DNA of 64,000 bases from Methanomicrobiaceae archaeon (lineage in GTDB: Archaea; Halobacteriota; Methanomicrobia; Methanomicrobiales; Methanomicrobiaceae), in assembly GCA_029762625.1 (NCBI GenBank), contig JARVGI010000001.1:124001-188000 (forward strand), given 5' to 3'. Positions 9,396 to 17,410 of the stretch are shown here, in pieces; position 1 is the first letter of the stretch; every line of letters starts with the position of its first letter. The notes under the pieces were generated by a model. It worked only from the letters and a program-made list of their open reading frames with translations, was not told the origin of the DNA and searched no databases. The translations under genes and the position numbers were made by a program.

Positions 9396-11243
9396 GTGAC
9401 GCTCCGTGCCCTGGCCCTCCTGATCCTGGTCTGCATACCACCGGGCATCCCGTGCGGGCTCTGTGCATCGCTCGATATCCCGGCGGTTGAAGAACTGAAT
9501 GAAGCCCTCGGGCCCGAACAGGCGGCGATATACCTCCTTCCCGGGCTGCAGGAGGGTCAGACGGTCTATGTCTACGCCGAGGGGGTGTCGGGCAACCTCG
9601 ATCCTTTCGCCGCCATCGCCCCCCCAGATACCCCCCCGGGGCTGAGGGCGAATTTCGATGCGGAGGTCGAGCAGGCTATCGAGGAGGGCAGGGACCCCCT
9701 TCAGGTCGTTCCCGAATTTTCCGACCGCTACTTTCTGGCCTGGGACGATGACGGCGGCGAGGGGTATGACGCCGCCTTCCAGTATACCGTGCCGGATAAA
9801 GGGGACTATATACTGATCGTCACCAACAGCCCCGCAAAATCCGAGACCTTCGGGAGATTTCGCCTCCTCGTCGGGATCGACGCCCCGCAGGTGCTCGCCG
9901 GCGATGCGGCGCCGACGGGGGAGCGCATCGCCGTGCTGAACCAGGAGGCGTCGCAGATAGACGTCGGGGTGCAGGAGGTGCGCGGGAACCTCACCGCAGG
10001 TCAGGCGTCCTGGCAGTATTTCCTCTACCCGGTGGAGGAGGGGGATGTCTTCTACGCCTACATCGAGGTGACCTCCGGCAACCTCGTGCCGATGCTCATC
10101 CTTACGGATTTCGGGGACAAACCGCTTGCCAAGGGCATTCCCGCGAACCGTACGCAGGGCGCGCGGCTGCAGCACACCTTCGGGGACACCTGCTGCAATA
10201 ACATACTGGAAATCGTCGACGTTTTCGGCGGAAGTACCCTGAGACAATACCGCCTTCTGGTGGGCCTCAATGAGCCCGAGGTTCTCACCGGATCGGCCGA
10301 ACCGGGAGGGGAACCGGTCCTCCGGGAACCGATCGTCGTCAAGGTGGGCTTCCAGCTCGACCAGATCACCGGTGTCGACCAGAAAAGTGAAAATTTCGGG
10401 GTGGTCGGCAATATCTGGATGGAGTGGACGGACCCCGAGCTGGCGTTCAGCCCCGACGAATGCAACTGCAACTACAAGCTCTACCGGAGCATCGATGAGT
10501 TCTTGAAAGCGGAGGGGACGCGGTGGCCCGAATTCACCCTCTTCAACCAGCAGGAGCGGCGGTGGACGCAGAACCTCCTGATCCGCGTGACCCCTGACGG
10601 GACGGCGACCTACTTCGAGCGGTTCTGGGTCACGCTGCAGGCACCGGACTTCAATTTCCGGGAGTACCCCTTCGACGAACAGCAGTTCTACGTGCGCATC
10701 GATTCCATCTACGCGGAGACCTTCTTCGTCTACACCCCGTGGGAGGAGCGGACCGCCGTGGGGTCGCAGCTGGGGGAGGAGGAGTGGTACATCACCGCGT
10801 ACAATACCACCATCGACCAGGTCAATTTGACCAACGTCAATTCACGGTATTCGTTCGGGTTCCTGGCACAGCGCCACCTTGAGTTCTACATCCTGCGCAT
10901 TCTCATCCCCATCGGGATCATCATCGTCCTGACCTACATCCCCTTCCTGCTCAAGGACTACGGGAAGCGTGCCGACATCGCCTCGGCGAACCTCCTGCTC
11001 TTCATCGCCTTCAACTTCACCATCGCCAACGATCTCCCGCGGCTGGGGTACCTCACCCTCCTCGATTCACTTCTTGTGACGACTTTTGTGATCAGCGGTC
11101 TGACGGTTGTTTATAATCTCTATCTCAAATGGCTGGCCACACAGGAACAGATGGAGATCGCCGAACGCGTCGATAGGATCATGATCTGGCTCTACCCGCT
11201 GGCCTATATCCTGGCTATTGTGGTGATCCTGCACGTGTTTTAA
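9396..11243 (+). CDS. pentameric ligand-gated ion channel (Cys-loop receptor family) with duplicated extracellular N-terminal region
   Basis: Predicted neurotransmitter-receptor-like channel of 615 residues. A signal peptide (1-24) is followed by two similar beta-rich units; residues 46-79 and 208-240 match (YxLxPxxEGxxxYxYxExxSGNLxP), and each unit ends in RLLVGxxxPxVLxG (near 156 and 286). The ligand-binding domain begins near 312 (VVKVGFQLDQI...WMEWTDPEL) and contains the family YPFDEQQ at 424-430. Four membrane helices follow: M1 ~497-517 with the conserved proline (RILIPIGI), M2 ~527-546, M3 ~553-575 after LPRLGYLTLLDS, and M4 ~593-614. There is no disulfide Cys-loop, as in other prokaryotic members. 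The start is GTG. The N-terminal units resemble PPC-like beta domains, which is inference. Confidence 0.88.
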   Translation: MTLRALALLILVCIPPGIPCGLCASLDIPAVEELNEALGPEQAAIYLLPGLQEGQTVYVYAEGVSGNLDPFAAIAPPDTPPGLRANFDAEVEQAIEEGRDPLQVVPEFSDRYFLAWDDDGGEGYDAAFQYTVPDKGDYILIVTNSPAKSETFGRFRLLVGIDAPQVLAGDAAPTGERIAVLNQEASQIDVGVQEVRGNLTAGQASWQYFLYPVEEGDVFYAYIEVTSGNLVPMLILTDFGDKPLAKGIPANRTQGARLQHTFGDTCCNNILEIVDVFGGSTLRQYRLLVGLNEPEVLTGSAEPGGEPVLREPIVVKVGFQLDQITGVDQKSENFGVVGNIWMEWTDPELAFSPDECNCNYKLYRSIDEFLKAEGTRWPEFTLFNQQERRWTQNLLIRVTPDGTATYFERFWVTLQAPDFNFREYPFDEQQFYVRIDSIYAETFFVYTPWEERTAVGSQLGEEEWYITAYNTTIDQVNLTNVNSRYSFGFLAQRHLEFYILRILIPIGIIIVLTYIPFLLKDYGKRADIASANLLLFIAFNFTIANDLPRLGYLTLLDSLLVTTFVISGLTVVYNLYLKWLATQEQMEIAERVDRIMIWLYPLAYILAIVVILHVF

Positions 11244-11322
11244 TCAGTTCTCGATCTGGATGCCGGTTAGCCTCTGCTGGGCTTCGTGGGAGTAAAATCG
11301 GGATTGGAGGTGTGGATAGCTG

Positions 11323-12426
11323 TCAGGGCCGGATCGAGGGATCCAGGAGCGCCGGAACGGAAACCCCCCGCAGCGCAACCGCAGCGAGCGCCCCCACCAC
11401 GCCCCGCCCGCCGGCGAGGCGCACCCCATAACGGATGGCAATCGCTTCGCAGGTCTCTGTGGACACCCGTTGTGCCCGGGTATCCAATCCATAGGATCGG
11501 AGGCCGTCGGGGATGGTAAAGCCGGTTTTCATGGCGAGCCCCCACTCTTCCGAAATCGACTCGTCCGAGATAAACCGTGACGCTCGATCCATGATCCCAC
11601 CCACGACTCCCGGTTCTGCGGCAAGCTCGATGTAGCTGCAGGAATTTCCGGCGGTCCTTTCTTCGATGCCAGGATACAGCATGACAACCCTGTGCATGAT
11701 GGGAATGATCCCTGGCATTTTCGAGAGGTGCTGCAGCAACGCGATTGCCAGCGCAAAGGTGGCGCCGGCATTCCTTGCATCCGTGTCATCGAGACCGATG
11801 ATCACGTGGGTCAGCGCTCTCGTATAGACCTCGCCCTCGACGGTATCCCCGTAGCGCAGCACATTGACGTTTTCAACCCCCTCGGCCATCGCCATCATCT
11901 CGGTCAGGGAAAACGCAGGACCGCCGGTACACCGGATGTGCTGGATGACGTAGTCGCCCTCCCTCCGCACCCCGACCACGCCCACCGCCGCTTTCGGGTG
12001 GAGGCCGATCTCCGCGGTCCCCTCGCCGAGACGCGCCAGTTCGAACAGCAACGTCCCGTCACGGGCCACCTCGGTGACGACGCCCCCTGCTTTGCGGTGA
12101 TGATAGGTGCAGAACGCGGCACACCCGCCGCTCATGCATTCATGGTAAATGCTCACCAGATTCCCGTCAACAGTGGTGAAAATGCGCTTGCAGACGCTGG
12201 AGAGCATGGCGCTGCTGGCCGCGTACCGGGCGGGGTGTCGTCCCCGTTTTTCCTCTTTCAGGACGACGCACCGCTCCTCGATGAGCCGGTTCACCCAGTC
12301 CTGGGCCGTGCTCCGGGGCATCCGGGTAAGGTCCGAGAGATCGTGCACCGTAAAGCTGCCCGCATCGAGGGTCAGCTGCCGCATTAAATCGAGCAGTTCT
12401 CGTCGTTTCTCAAGTACGCTCGACAT
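11323..12426 (-). CDS. HTH protein with DDTD (TiaS-like / methanogenesis marker 11-like) domain
   Basis: 367-residue protein with a winged-helix-like N-terminus (residues ~1-70: FTVHDLSDLTRMPRSTAQDWVNRL) joined to a larger domain with several cysteines (CMSGGCAAFC) and the motif VIIGLDDTDARNAGATFALA. A DDTD motif of this kind occurs in TiaS, the tRNA-Ile2 agmatidine synthetase, and I believe in methanogenesis marker protein 11; the match to the latter is from memory. The start is ATG 12426, which lies inside the end of hom (17-base overlap), so the two are co-translated. An operonic role in threonine/methionine supply or its control is possible. Function unproven. Confidence 0.65.
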   Translation of the reverse strand: MSSVLEKRRELLDLMRQLTLDAGSFTVHDLSDLTRMPRSTAQDWVNRLIEERCVVLKEEKRGRHPARYAASSAMLSSVCKRIFTTVDGNLVSIYHECMSGGCAAFCTYHHRKAGGVVTEVARDGTLLFELARLGEGTAEIGLHPKAAVGVVGVRREGDYVIQHIRCTGGPAFSLTEMMAMAEGVENVNVLRYGDTVEGEVYTRALTHVIIGLDDTDARNAGATFALAIALLQHLSKMPGIIPIMHRVVMLYPGIEERTAGNSCSYIELAAEPGVVGGIMDRASRFISDESISEEWGLAMKTGFTIPDGLRSYGLDTRAQRVSTETCEAIAIRYGVRLAGGRGVVGALAAVALRGVSVPALLDPSIRP

Positions 12427-13396
12427 GGCAATCACGGATGAAGAGAATATCGGCGATGATGGCGCTCGCGGTTTCACGCGAACCCGCCCCTCTCCCGATA
12501 AGCGTGATCTCGCCCGCCATATCCGTCTCCACGGTCACCGCATTCAGGGTGTCCCTGACCACGAGGGAGTGATCCTTCGAGAGCACGCGGGGCGAGACCT
12601 TGAGTATCCGCTTTTCCGGGATGATTTCTCCGATAAGGCGGATGGTGCAGTTGAGATCCTCGGCAAGGGCGAGGGCATCGGTGGTCAGGCCGTCGATCCC
12701 GGTGATATCCACATCATCGAGGGATGCGTTGAGGCCCCAGATGCTGTTGGCGAGGATGACCAGTTTTATTGCCGCATCGACGCCTTTCACGTCATAGGTG
12801 GGATCGGCCTCCGCATACCCGAGCTCCCGGGCTTCGAGCAGCGCCTGGCTGTAGCTTAAACCCTCGTCGGTCATGCGGGTGAGGATGTAGTTACAGGTGC
12901 CGTTGAATACGCCGTTGAGCGCGGTGATGGTATTGCCCGCAAGGCCGATTTCCAGTGCCTGAATGAGGGGGATCGCCCCGCACACGGTGGCTTCGTACCG
13001 CAGCTGGACATTACGGGATGCCGCCAGCTGCATCAGCGCGTCATACCGGAGAGCGATCGGGCCTTTGTTCGATGTGACGACATGCCTGCCCGCTGCAAGG
13101 GCGCGAGTGATATAGCCGAGCGCGGGGTTTGCGCTGTCGGCATTCGTGGGGGTGACCTCCACCAGCACATCGTACACCCCGGATTCGATAACATCATCCG
13201 CCGTGATTCCCGGGGTTCCGCACAATCCTGTCGTCCGTTTCCGCTCCAGCACATCCCGGATGTCGATCCCGTCGGCGTCGATGATGCCGCTGCGTGAGTC
13301 CGCCACCGCAGTGATGGAAAGACCGAGATCCTTCTCACTCACCGCTTCGGCAATGCCCCTCCCGACGGAGCCGAAGCCCAGCAACGCGATTCTCAT
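12410..13396 (-). CDS. hom: homoserine dehydrogenase
   Basis: NAD(P)-dependent reduction of aspartate semialdehyde to homoserine, on the way to threonine and methionine. At 328 residues it is the short form, without a C-terminal ACT domain. It shows the N-terminal GFGSVGRGIAEAV nucleotide-binding loop, TSNKGPIAL, and the catalytic-domain block GAIPLIQALEIGLAGN...NGTCNYILT. The missing regulatory ACT domain is supplied by a separate gene directly upstream whose stop overlaps this start (ATGA). Downstream it overlaps the HTH/DDTD gene by 17 bases, making a three-gene operon read on the minus strand. Confidence 0.96.
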   Translation of the reverse strand: MRIALLGFGSVGRGIAEAVSEKDLGLSITAVADSRSGIIDADGIDIRDVLERKRTTGLCGTPGITADDVIESGVYDVLVEVTPTNADSANPALGYITRALAAGRHVVTSNKGPIALRYDALMQLAASRNVQLRYEATVCGAIPLIQALEIGLAGNTITALNGVFNGTCNYILTRMTDEGLSYSQALLEARELGYAEADPTYDVKGVDAAIKLVILANSIWGLNASLDDVDITGIDGLTTDALALAEDLNCTIRLIGEIIPEKRILKVSPRVLSKDHSLVVRDTLNAVTVETDMAGEITLIGRGAGSRETASAIIADILFIRDCHVERT

Positions 13397-13887
13397 GGAT
13401 ACTCCTCCAGGGGTTCGATGACAAGGAGACCCTTTTCCCGTGCGACACTGCGCAAAAGATCGATCGCCCTGCCGATCTCTTCCAGCGAGGACGATTTGAG
13501 GGTGATCTTTGCAGACGACGGTTCGTTGATTGCAGGCATCACCATGCCGAGTTCGGCGACCTCCGCCAGTCCCGACGAATCGATCCGATCGACCGTGTCG
13601 GTGAGGTCCGTGTGCATGATATGGCCGATGAGAATGACCGATCTGCGGATCAGAAGCCGTTCTTCGCCGATGCGGACCACGTTCACGCCCTGCGATGTGA
13701 GGGTCTCCACCAGCGATTCGAGTTTGCTGCCGGGAAGGTCAAGCATGATCTGCACATCGATGGTGTCCCCCGGGGCGGCGGAAGGGTCGCGCTGGTGGAT
13801 AATCGCCATGATGTTTCCCTCCACATCAGAAATCGGCTTGAGAGCGGCAATGAGCTGTCCCGGCTTATCCTTCATCTCAAGCTTCAT
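13393..13887 (-). CDS. ACT-domain amino-acid-binding protein, probable regulator of homoserine dehydrogenase
   Basis: A 164-residue protein with an N-terminal ACT fold (MKLEMKDKPGQLIAALKPISDVEGNIMAI) and a second half (residues ~75-164) that may be another ligand-binding domain. ACT domains bind amino acids to control biosynthetic enzymes. Its ATGA overlap with hom, and the short form of Hom, suggest it serves as a detached allosteric subunit, for instance for threonine. I start it at ATG 13887, with AGGT a few bases ahead; a TTG at 13899 is an alternative. It is transcribed divergently from the hydrogenase-type protease gene. Confidence 0.85.
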   Translation of the reverse strand: MKLEMKDKPGQLIAALKPISDVEGNIMAIIHQRDPSAAPGDTIDVQIMLDLPGSKLESLVETLTSQGVNVVRIGEERLLIRRSVILIGHIMHTDLTDTVDRIDSSGLAEVAELGMVMPAINEPSSAKITLKSSSLEEIGRAIDLLRSVAREKGLLVIEPLEEYP

Positions 13888-14030
13888 CGATACCTGCAAT
13901 CCTGTTCACCGGGTACACAGTTGTTGTGCCATGGAGATAAGTCTTTTACACTTGTCCGGATGACATGGTACTCATAATCCCGGGCCGGTGAGCGCCGCAT
14001 CCCGAACCGGCCCCCTGTCCTGTCGGAGGT

Positions 14031-14501
14031 ATGCCTATTCCCTCGCATCGAAGACCCGGAAATGAAACGTCGTGCGTAATCTGCTGCGGAAATCCCTACA
14101 TGGGGAATGATGCGGCAGGCATACGGGTGGGGGAACAGCTCTCCGCCACGCATCCCGAACTTGCGGTGATAGACGGCGGACTCGGGGGCCTTGCCCTCAT
14201 CCCCCTGATGGAAGGGTACGACAGGGTGGTCATCGTGGATGCCATGACCGGATTCGGCAGCCTCGGCGAGGTGCACGTGTTCCTGCAGCCCCCCCCCTCC
14301 TCCCTGTTCCCGATGGCGCTCCACGACGTTGGGATTGCGGAGACGCTCCGGATAGCATCCGCAGTGGGCAGTACCGCAGAGGTGGTGGTCGTCGGGATCG
14401 AAGGGGGAGTAATCGAGGCCTTCAGCGATCGCATGGACCCGGAGGTCGAGGCGGCGGTCGGCGAGGCCTGCCGGACCGTCCTTGCGCTCCTTAAAGAGTG
14501 A
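14031..14501 (+). CDS. hydrogenase maturation protease (HycI/FrhD type)
   Basis: Endopeptidase family that removes the C-terminal extension of [NiFe]-hydrogenase large subunits after nickel insertion. It shows CCGNPYMGNDAAGIRVGEQL near residue 18 with the first metal-binding acid, VIVDAM near 75 and a HDVG segment near 103. The 156-residue length is usual. No hydrogenase gene is in the window, so which enzyme it serves (for example F420-reducing) is unknown. The ATG at 14031 directly follows GGAGGT, too close for a normal Shine-Dalgarno, and no better in-frame start exists. The gene contains a run of nine C at 14289-14297. Confidence 0.85.
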   Translation: MPIPSHRRPGNETSCVICCGNPYMGNDAAGIRVGEQLSATHPELAVIDGGLGGLALIPLMEGYDRVVIVDAMTGFGSLGEVHVFLQPPPSSLFPMALHDVGIAETLRIASAVGSTAEVVVVGIEGGVIEAFSDRMDPEVEAAVGEACRTVLALLKE

Positions 14502-15230
14502 TTACACGGAACCGGGTGCTCCGGTGACAATTTTCATCGCGTCCGCCACGTCGGCGATCAGTTCCCCGGGGATCCCCACGACCATCTCGGAATCCTCGAT
14601 GCCGGAGAACTTCCTTGAGCCGTCACAGCCCATCGAGAAATTGATCTTGCCGGTCATATAGGGCAGCGCCACCGTATCGGCGCACACGGACTGGATGCCT
14701 GCCATTGAGCAGTGGAGCCTGCCGCCCATTCGATAGAGGCATGCCTGTGCGAGCTTGAGCATCATTCTCGGCTGGCCGACGACGAGCACCACATGGGGAT
14801 CGAACGGTGTTTTTTCCAGCGGGGCATATACCGTCGCGTAGGTGGGGGCCTCGGTTCCGCCGGGAACATGCACATTCGGCACCTGGTCGATGGTGCGCAT
14901 GCAGGCTGCCCAGGTGTCGAATTTTCCCAGTTTATAGTAGAATTCGCCGGACTTCAGGCTCTCTGTCAGCTCGCGCAGGCCGATCGCCCATGCACCACCC
15001 ATGCACTGGTGCTTCTCGGCGGTGGCATAGAAAATCCGGCCTTCCTTGCGGGCGATGCTCACCATCATGCAGTGCCGGATCGTCTCATCGATTTCGGGGA
15101 TCCCATCGGGGATCGCCTCCTTGCTCTTGGCGAGCTTGATCGCCACCGGCGATCCGTCGAGGCCGAGGTACTCCGTCAGGGTTTCGGCAACCTCTTCGTA
15201 GGGAACGGACGTTCTCATCTCATCTACCAC
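14502..15230 (-). CDS. DUF169 family protein
   Basis: A 242-residue protein of the DUF169 family (COG2043-like), common in methanogens and anaerobes, of unknown function. Typical features are the N-terminal LTEYLGLDGSPVAIKL, the cysteines in RHCMM, HQCMGGAWAIG and MRTIDQ region, and late SVCADTVALPYMTGKINFSMGCDGSRK. The conserved cysteines suggest a metal or Fe-S site. Start unsure: GTG 15230 or ATG 15218, neither with a strong Shine-Dalgarno. It converges with the protease gene, the two stops being adjacent. Confidence 0.85.
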   Translation of the reverse strand: MVDEMRTSVPYEEVAETLTEYLGLDGSPVAIKLAKSKEAIPDGIPEIDETIRHCMMVSIARKEGRIFYATAEKHQCMGGAWAIGLRELTESLKSGEFYYKLGKFDTWAACMRTIDQVPNVHVPGGTEAPTYATVYAPLEKTPFDPHVVLVVGQPRMMLKLAQACLYRMGGRLHCSMAGIQSVCADTVALPYMTGKINFSMGCDGSRKFSGIEDSEMVVGIPGELIADVADAMKIVTGAPGSV

Positions 15231-15346
15231 GTGACATCACTCCACCAATCAGATTATGGTGTTCGTGCGGACAGGTGATCCGCAGATCATGAAGGATTGC
15301 TCAGCGTACGACACCTTAAGAATTGTTGTTGGCGCAAAGGCATCCG

Positions 15347-16162
15347 TTACAGGCGGCGCAGTTTGCTTTCCACCTTCAAAAAGAAGTTTTTGCCGGCATC
15401 CACAAATATCGCAGGCTGGCTGGCTTTCGAGATGTGCAGGATGCTGCCGGCGGTGAGTTCGGTGGTGTACTGGCCGTCGAGGACGAGCCGTGCGGTTTTT
15501 TCACACTCCAGCTTGATTTCAAGGTTCCGCTCATCGCTGATGAGATGGGGGCGAGAGGAGAGCAGGTAGGGAGCGAGCGGAACGATAAGAAACCCTTCGA
15601 TGCGGGGATCGACAATCGGGCCCCCGGCGCTCATCGCGTATGCCGTCGATCCTGTCGGCGTGCTGACTAAAAGCCCGTCCGCACGGAACCGCTCTGTAAT
15701 GACGCCGTCGATGCCGATGCAGAACCTGAGCATCTTGGCAGGCCGCTGGGTGACGATGACCGCTTCGTTCAGCGCATCCCCGATGGGCTTGCCGTTCACG
15801 TCCAGACTGATCCTCATCCTCGATTCGGTCCGGTACCCTTCGCTGCGGACCCGTTCCAGAAATGCGGGTGCTTCTTCGGGTTCGAGCTCCGTGAGGAACC
15901 CCACCTCTCCCCAGTTGATCCCGATCACCGGGATTTGCGTCGTCATGCGCTGCACCGCAAGGAGCACCGATCCGTCTCCGCCGACCACCACAGCGACATC
16001 GCCCGTCCATGCCGAAGGGTCGGCGCCCGCAACGCCGAGCGCACCGGCGGTCCGCGCTTCGAACTGCACGCTATCTCCTGTGGATGCCAGCTGGTGCGCG
16101 AGCTCTCTCGTGTAGTCGAGTGCGCCCGGATCATCGATTCTGGACATAATCACGACGTTCAT
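15347..16162 (-). CDS. nadK: NAD kinase
   Basis: ATP- or polyphosphate-dependent phosphorylation of NAD to NADP. Motifs are VVVGGDGSVLLAV near residue 63, GINWGEVGFLTEL near 87 and STPTGSTAYAMSAGGPIVDP near 170. I start it at ATG 16162 (271 residues), with AGGTG about seven bases upstream; a GTG at 16171 is in frame. The upstream gene on the same strand is an inositol-monophosphatase family phosphatase that ends only 9 bases before this start. In M. jannaschii NAD kinase is fused to an NADP phosphatase of that family (MJ0917), which supports a functional pairing here. Confidence 0.95.
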   Translation of the reverse strand: MNVVIMSRIDDPGALDYTRELAHQLASTGDSVQFEARTAGALGVAGADPSAWTGDVAVVVGGDGSVLLAVQRMTTQIPVIGINWGEVGFLTELEPEEAPAFLERVRSEGYRTESRMRISLDVNGKPIGDALNEAVIVTQRPAKMLRFCIGIDGVITERFRADGLLVSTPTGSTAYAMSAGGPIVDPRIEGFLIVPLAPYLLSSRPHLISDERNLEIKLECEKTARLVLDGQYTTELTAGSILHISKASQPAIFVDAGKNFFLKVESKLRRL

Positions 16163-16171
16163 CGAGGACAC

Positions 16172-16948
16172 CTACCGGAGATATTCAATGATTTTCAGGT
16201 GAAGGACCCTGTTGGAGGCAACCATCGATTTCCCGACCGTTACCTCTTCAGGAAACGAAATGGGCTCCCCGGTATGGTCCGAGACGACCCCTCCCGCTTC
16301 CTCGCAGATGATCATCCCTGCAGCCGCATCTATCACCCGCAGCGTCTCCCGGACATCGACGAACCCGTCAATCCGTCCGCAGGCGACATAGCAGAGTTCG
16401 AGCGAGGATGCTCCAAGGAGCCGCCACCTGCGGATTTTCTGCCCGAGTCTGAGCACGGTCCCCGGATTGAACTTCCTGCCGTAGACGCTGATGGAACTCT
16501 CTTCGAGGAAGGCCGTGGCCGCCACGTGGATCCGTTTGCCGTTCAGGAACGCTCCCGTCCCTCTCGCCGCAGAAAAGACCTCGTCGTGTGCGAGATCCTT
16601 GACGTAGCCCTCTCGGATCGATCCGCCTTCCGCATAGGCCAGTGATACCGAGTAAAACGGGATTCCTGCAACGGCATTGAAGGTGCCGTCGATGGGATCG
16701 AGAAAGACAGTCCGGTCCCCGGATCCCACCTGCACTTTCCCCTGCTCCTCGCTGATGATCCTGTCGCAGAGGTCGTGTTCCACGAGAAAGTCCACGATCA
16801 GGTCCTCGGCAACCTGATCGATCCGCTTTGTCGGGGTGCCGTCAGCCCCCATTTTTATATAGGCGCCTCCCGACGGATTTCCCACGAGATCCCCGATATG
16901 CTCCTGTACCAGCGTGGCGATCTCATTGCAGGAACGAATAAATGTCAT
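16172..16948 (-). CDS. inositol monophosphatase / fructose-1,6-bisphosphatase family phosphatase (possible NADP phosphatase)
   Basis: A 258-residue lithium-sensitive-phosphatase family member. Metal-binding motifs are SEEQGK near residue 62, FLDPIDGTFNA near 81 and VIDAAAGMIICEEAGG near 205 (the usual WDxAAG is IDAAAG here). Archaeal members act on inositol-1-phosphate, fructose-1,6-bisphosphate and sometimes NADP. Co-transcription with nadK suggests control of the NAD/NADP balance, by analogy with the fused enzyme MJ0917. It is divergent from aIF5A, sharing the promoter region 16949-17027. Confidence 0.88.
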   Translation of the reverse strand: MTFIRSCNEIATLVQEHIGDLVGNPSGGAYIKMGADGTPTKRIDQVAEDLIVDFLVEHDLCDRIISEEQGKVQVGSGDRTVFLDPIDGTFNAVAGIPFYSVSLAYAEGGSIREGYVKDLAHDEVFSAARGTGAFLNGKRIHVAATAFLEESSISVYGRKFNPGTVLRLGQKIRRWRLLGASSLELCYVACGRIDGFVDVRETLRVIDAAAGMIICEEAGGVVSDHTGEPISFPEEVTVGKSMVASNRVLHLKIIEYLR

Positions 16949-16979
16949 TGATCCAGTCTCTCTAATCCTCCTTTACGTT

Positions 16980-16991
16980 GAATTTATTTAA
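16980..16991 (+). promoter_or_regulatory. TATA-like element upstream of aIF5A
   Basis: GAATTTATTTAA in the short divergent region between the phosphatase gene and aIF5A, about 37 bases ahead of the preferred ATG at 17028. Confidence 0.4.
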
Positions 16992-17027
16992 GTTCATTGA
17001 GATATGATACAGGAGAGACTGATCTCT

Positions 17028-17405
17028 ATGAAAGAACAAACGGAAATCGGAAAGCTGAAAGAAGGCCGGTATGTCGTTGTTGATGACGAACCCTGCAAAA
17101 TTCTCTCAATCTCGACCTCGAAGCCGGGAAAACACGGGTCGGCAAAATCGCGTATTGATGTCGTGGGAATTTTTGACGGCATCAAGCGTTCGATCGTGCA
17201 GCCGGTCAGTGCGAAAACCTATATTCCCATCGTGGAGCGCCGCACGGCCCAGATCATCTCAATTGCCGGAAATACCGTCCAGATGATGGACATCAAGGAC
17301 TTCGAGATGTTCGAAATGGAAATTGCCGGCGACAAACTGGCCGGGCTCGAAGCAGGAAAAGAAATCCCCTATATTGCCTCGATGGGCAAGAAGAAGCTCG
17401 ACTAG
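17028..17405 (+). CDS. translation initiation factor aIF5A (hypusine-containing)
   Basis: Archaeal IF5A, the factor that helps ribosomes through difficult peptide bonds and carries hypusine (or deoxyhypusine) made from spermidine. The preferred start ATG 17028 follows AGGAGA by about eleven bases and gives 125 residues; ATG 17004 would add eight. The modification loop STSKPGKHGSAK is at residues 29-40, with Lys35 the expected site. A SH3-like N-terminal half and OB-fold C-terminal half are as usual. The agmatinase gene begins five bases after the stop, pairing a polyamine-dependent factor with a polyamine enzyme. Confidence 0.96.
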   Translation: MKEQTEIGKLKEGRYVVVDDEPCKILSISTSKPGKHGSAKSRIDVVGIFDGIKRSIVQPVSAKTYIPIVERRTAQIISIAGNTVQMMDIKDFEMFEMEIAGDKLAGLEAGKEIPYIASMGKKKLD

Positions 17406-17410
17406 ATTGC

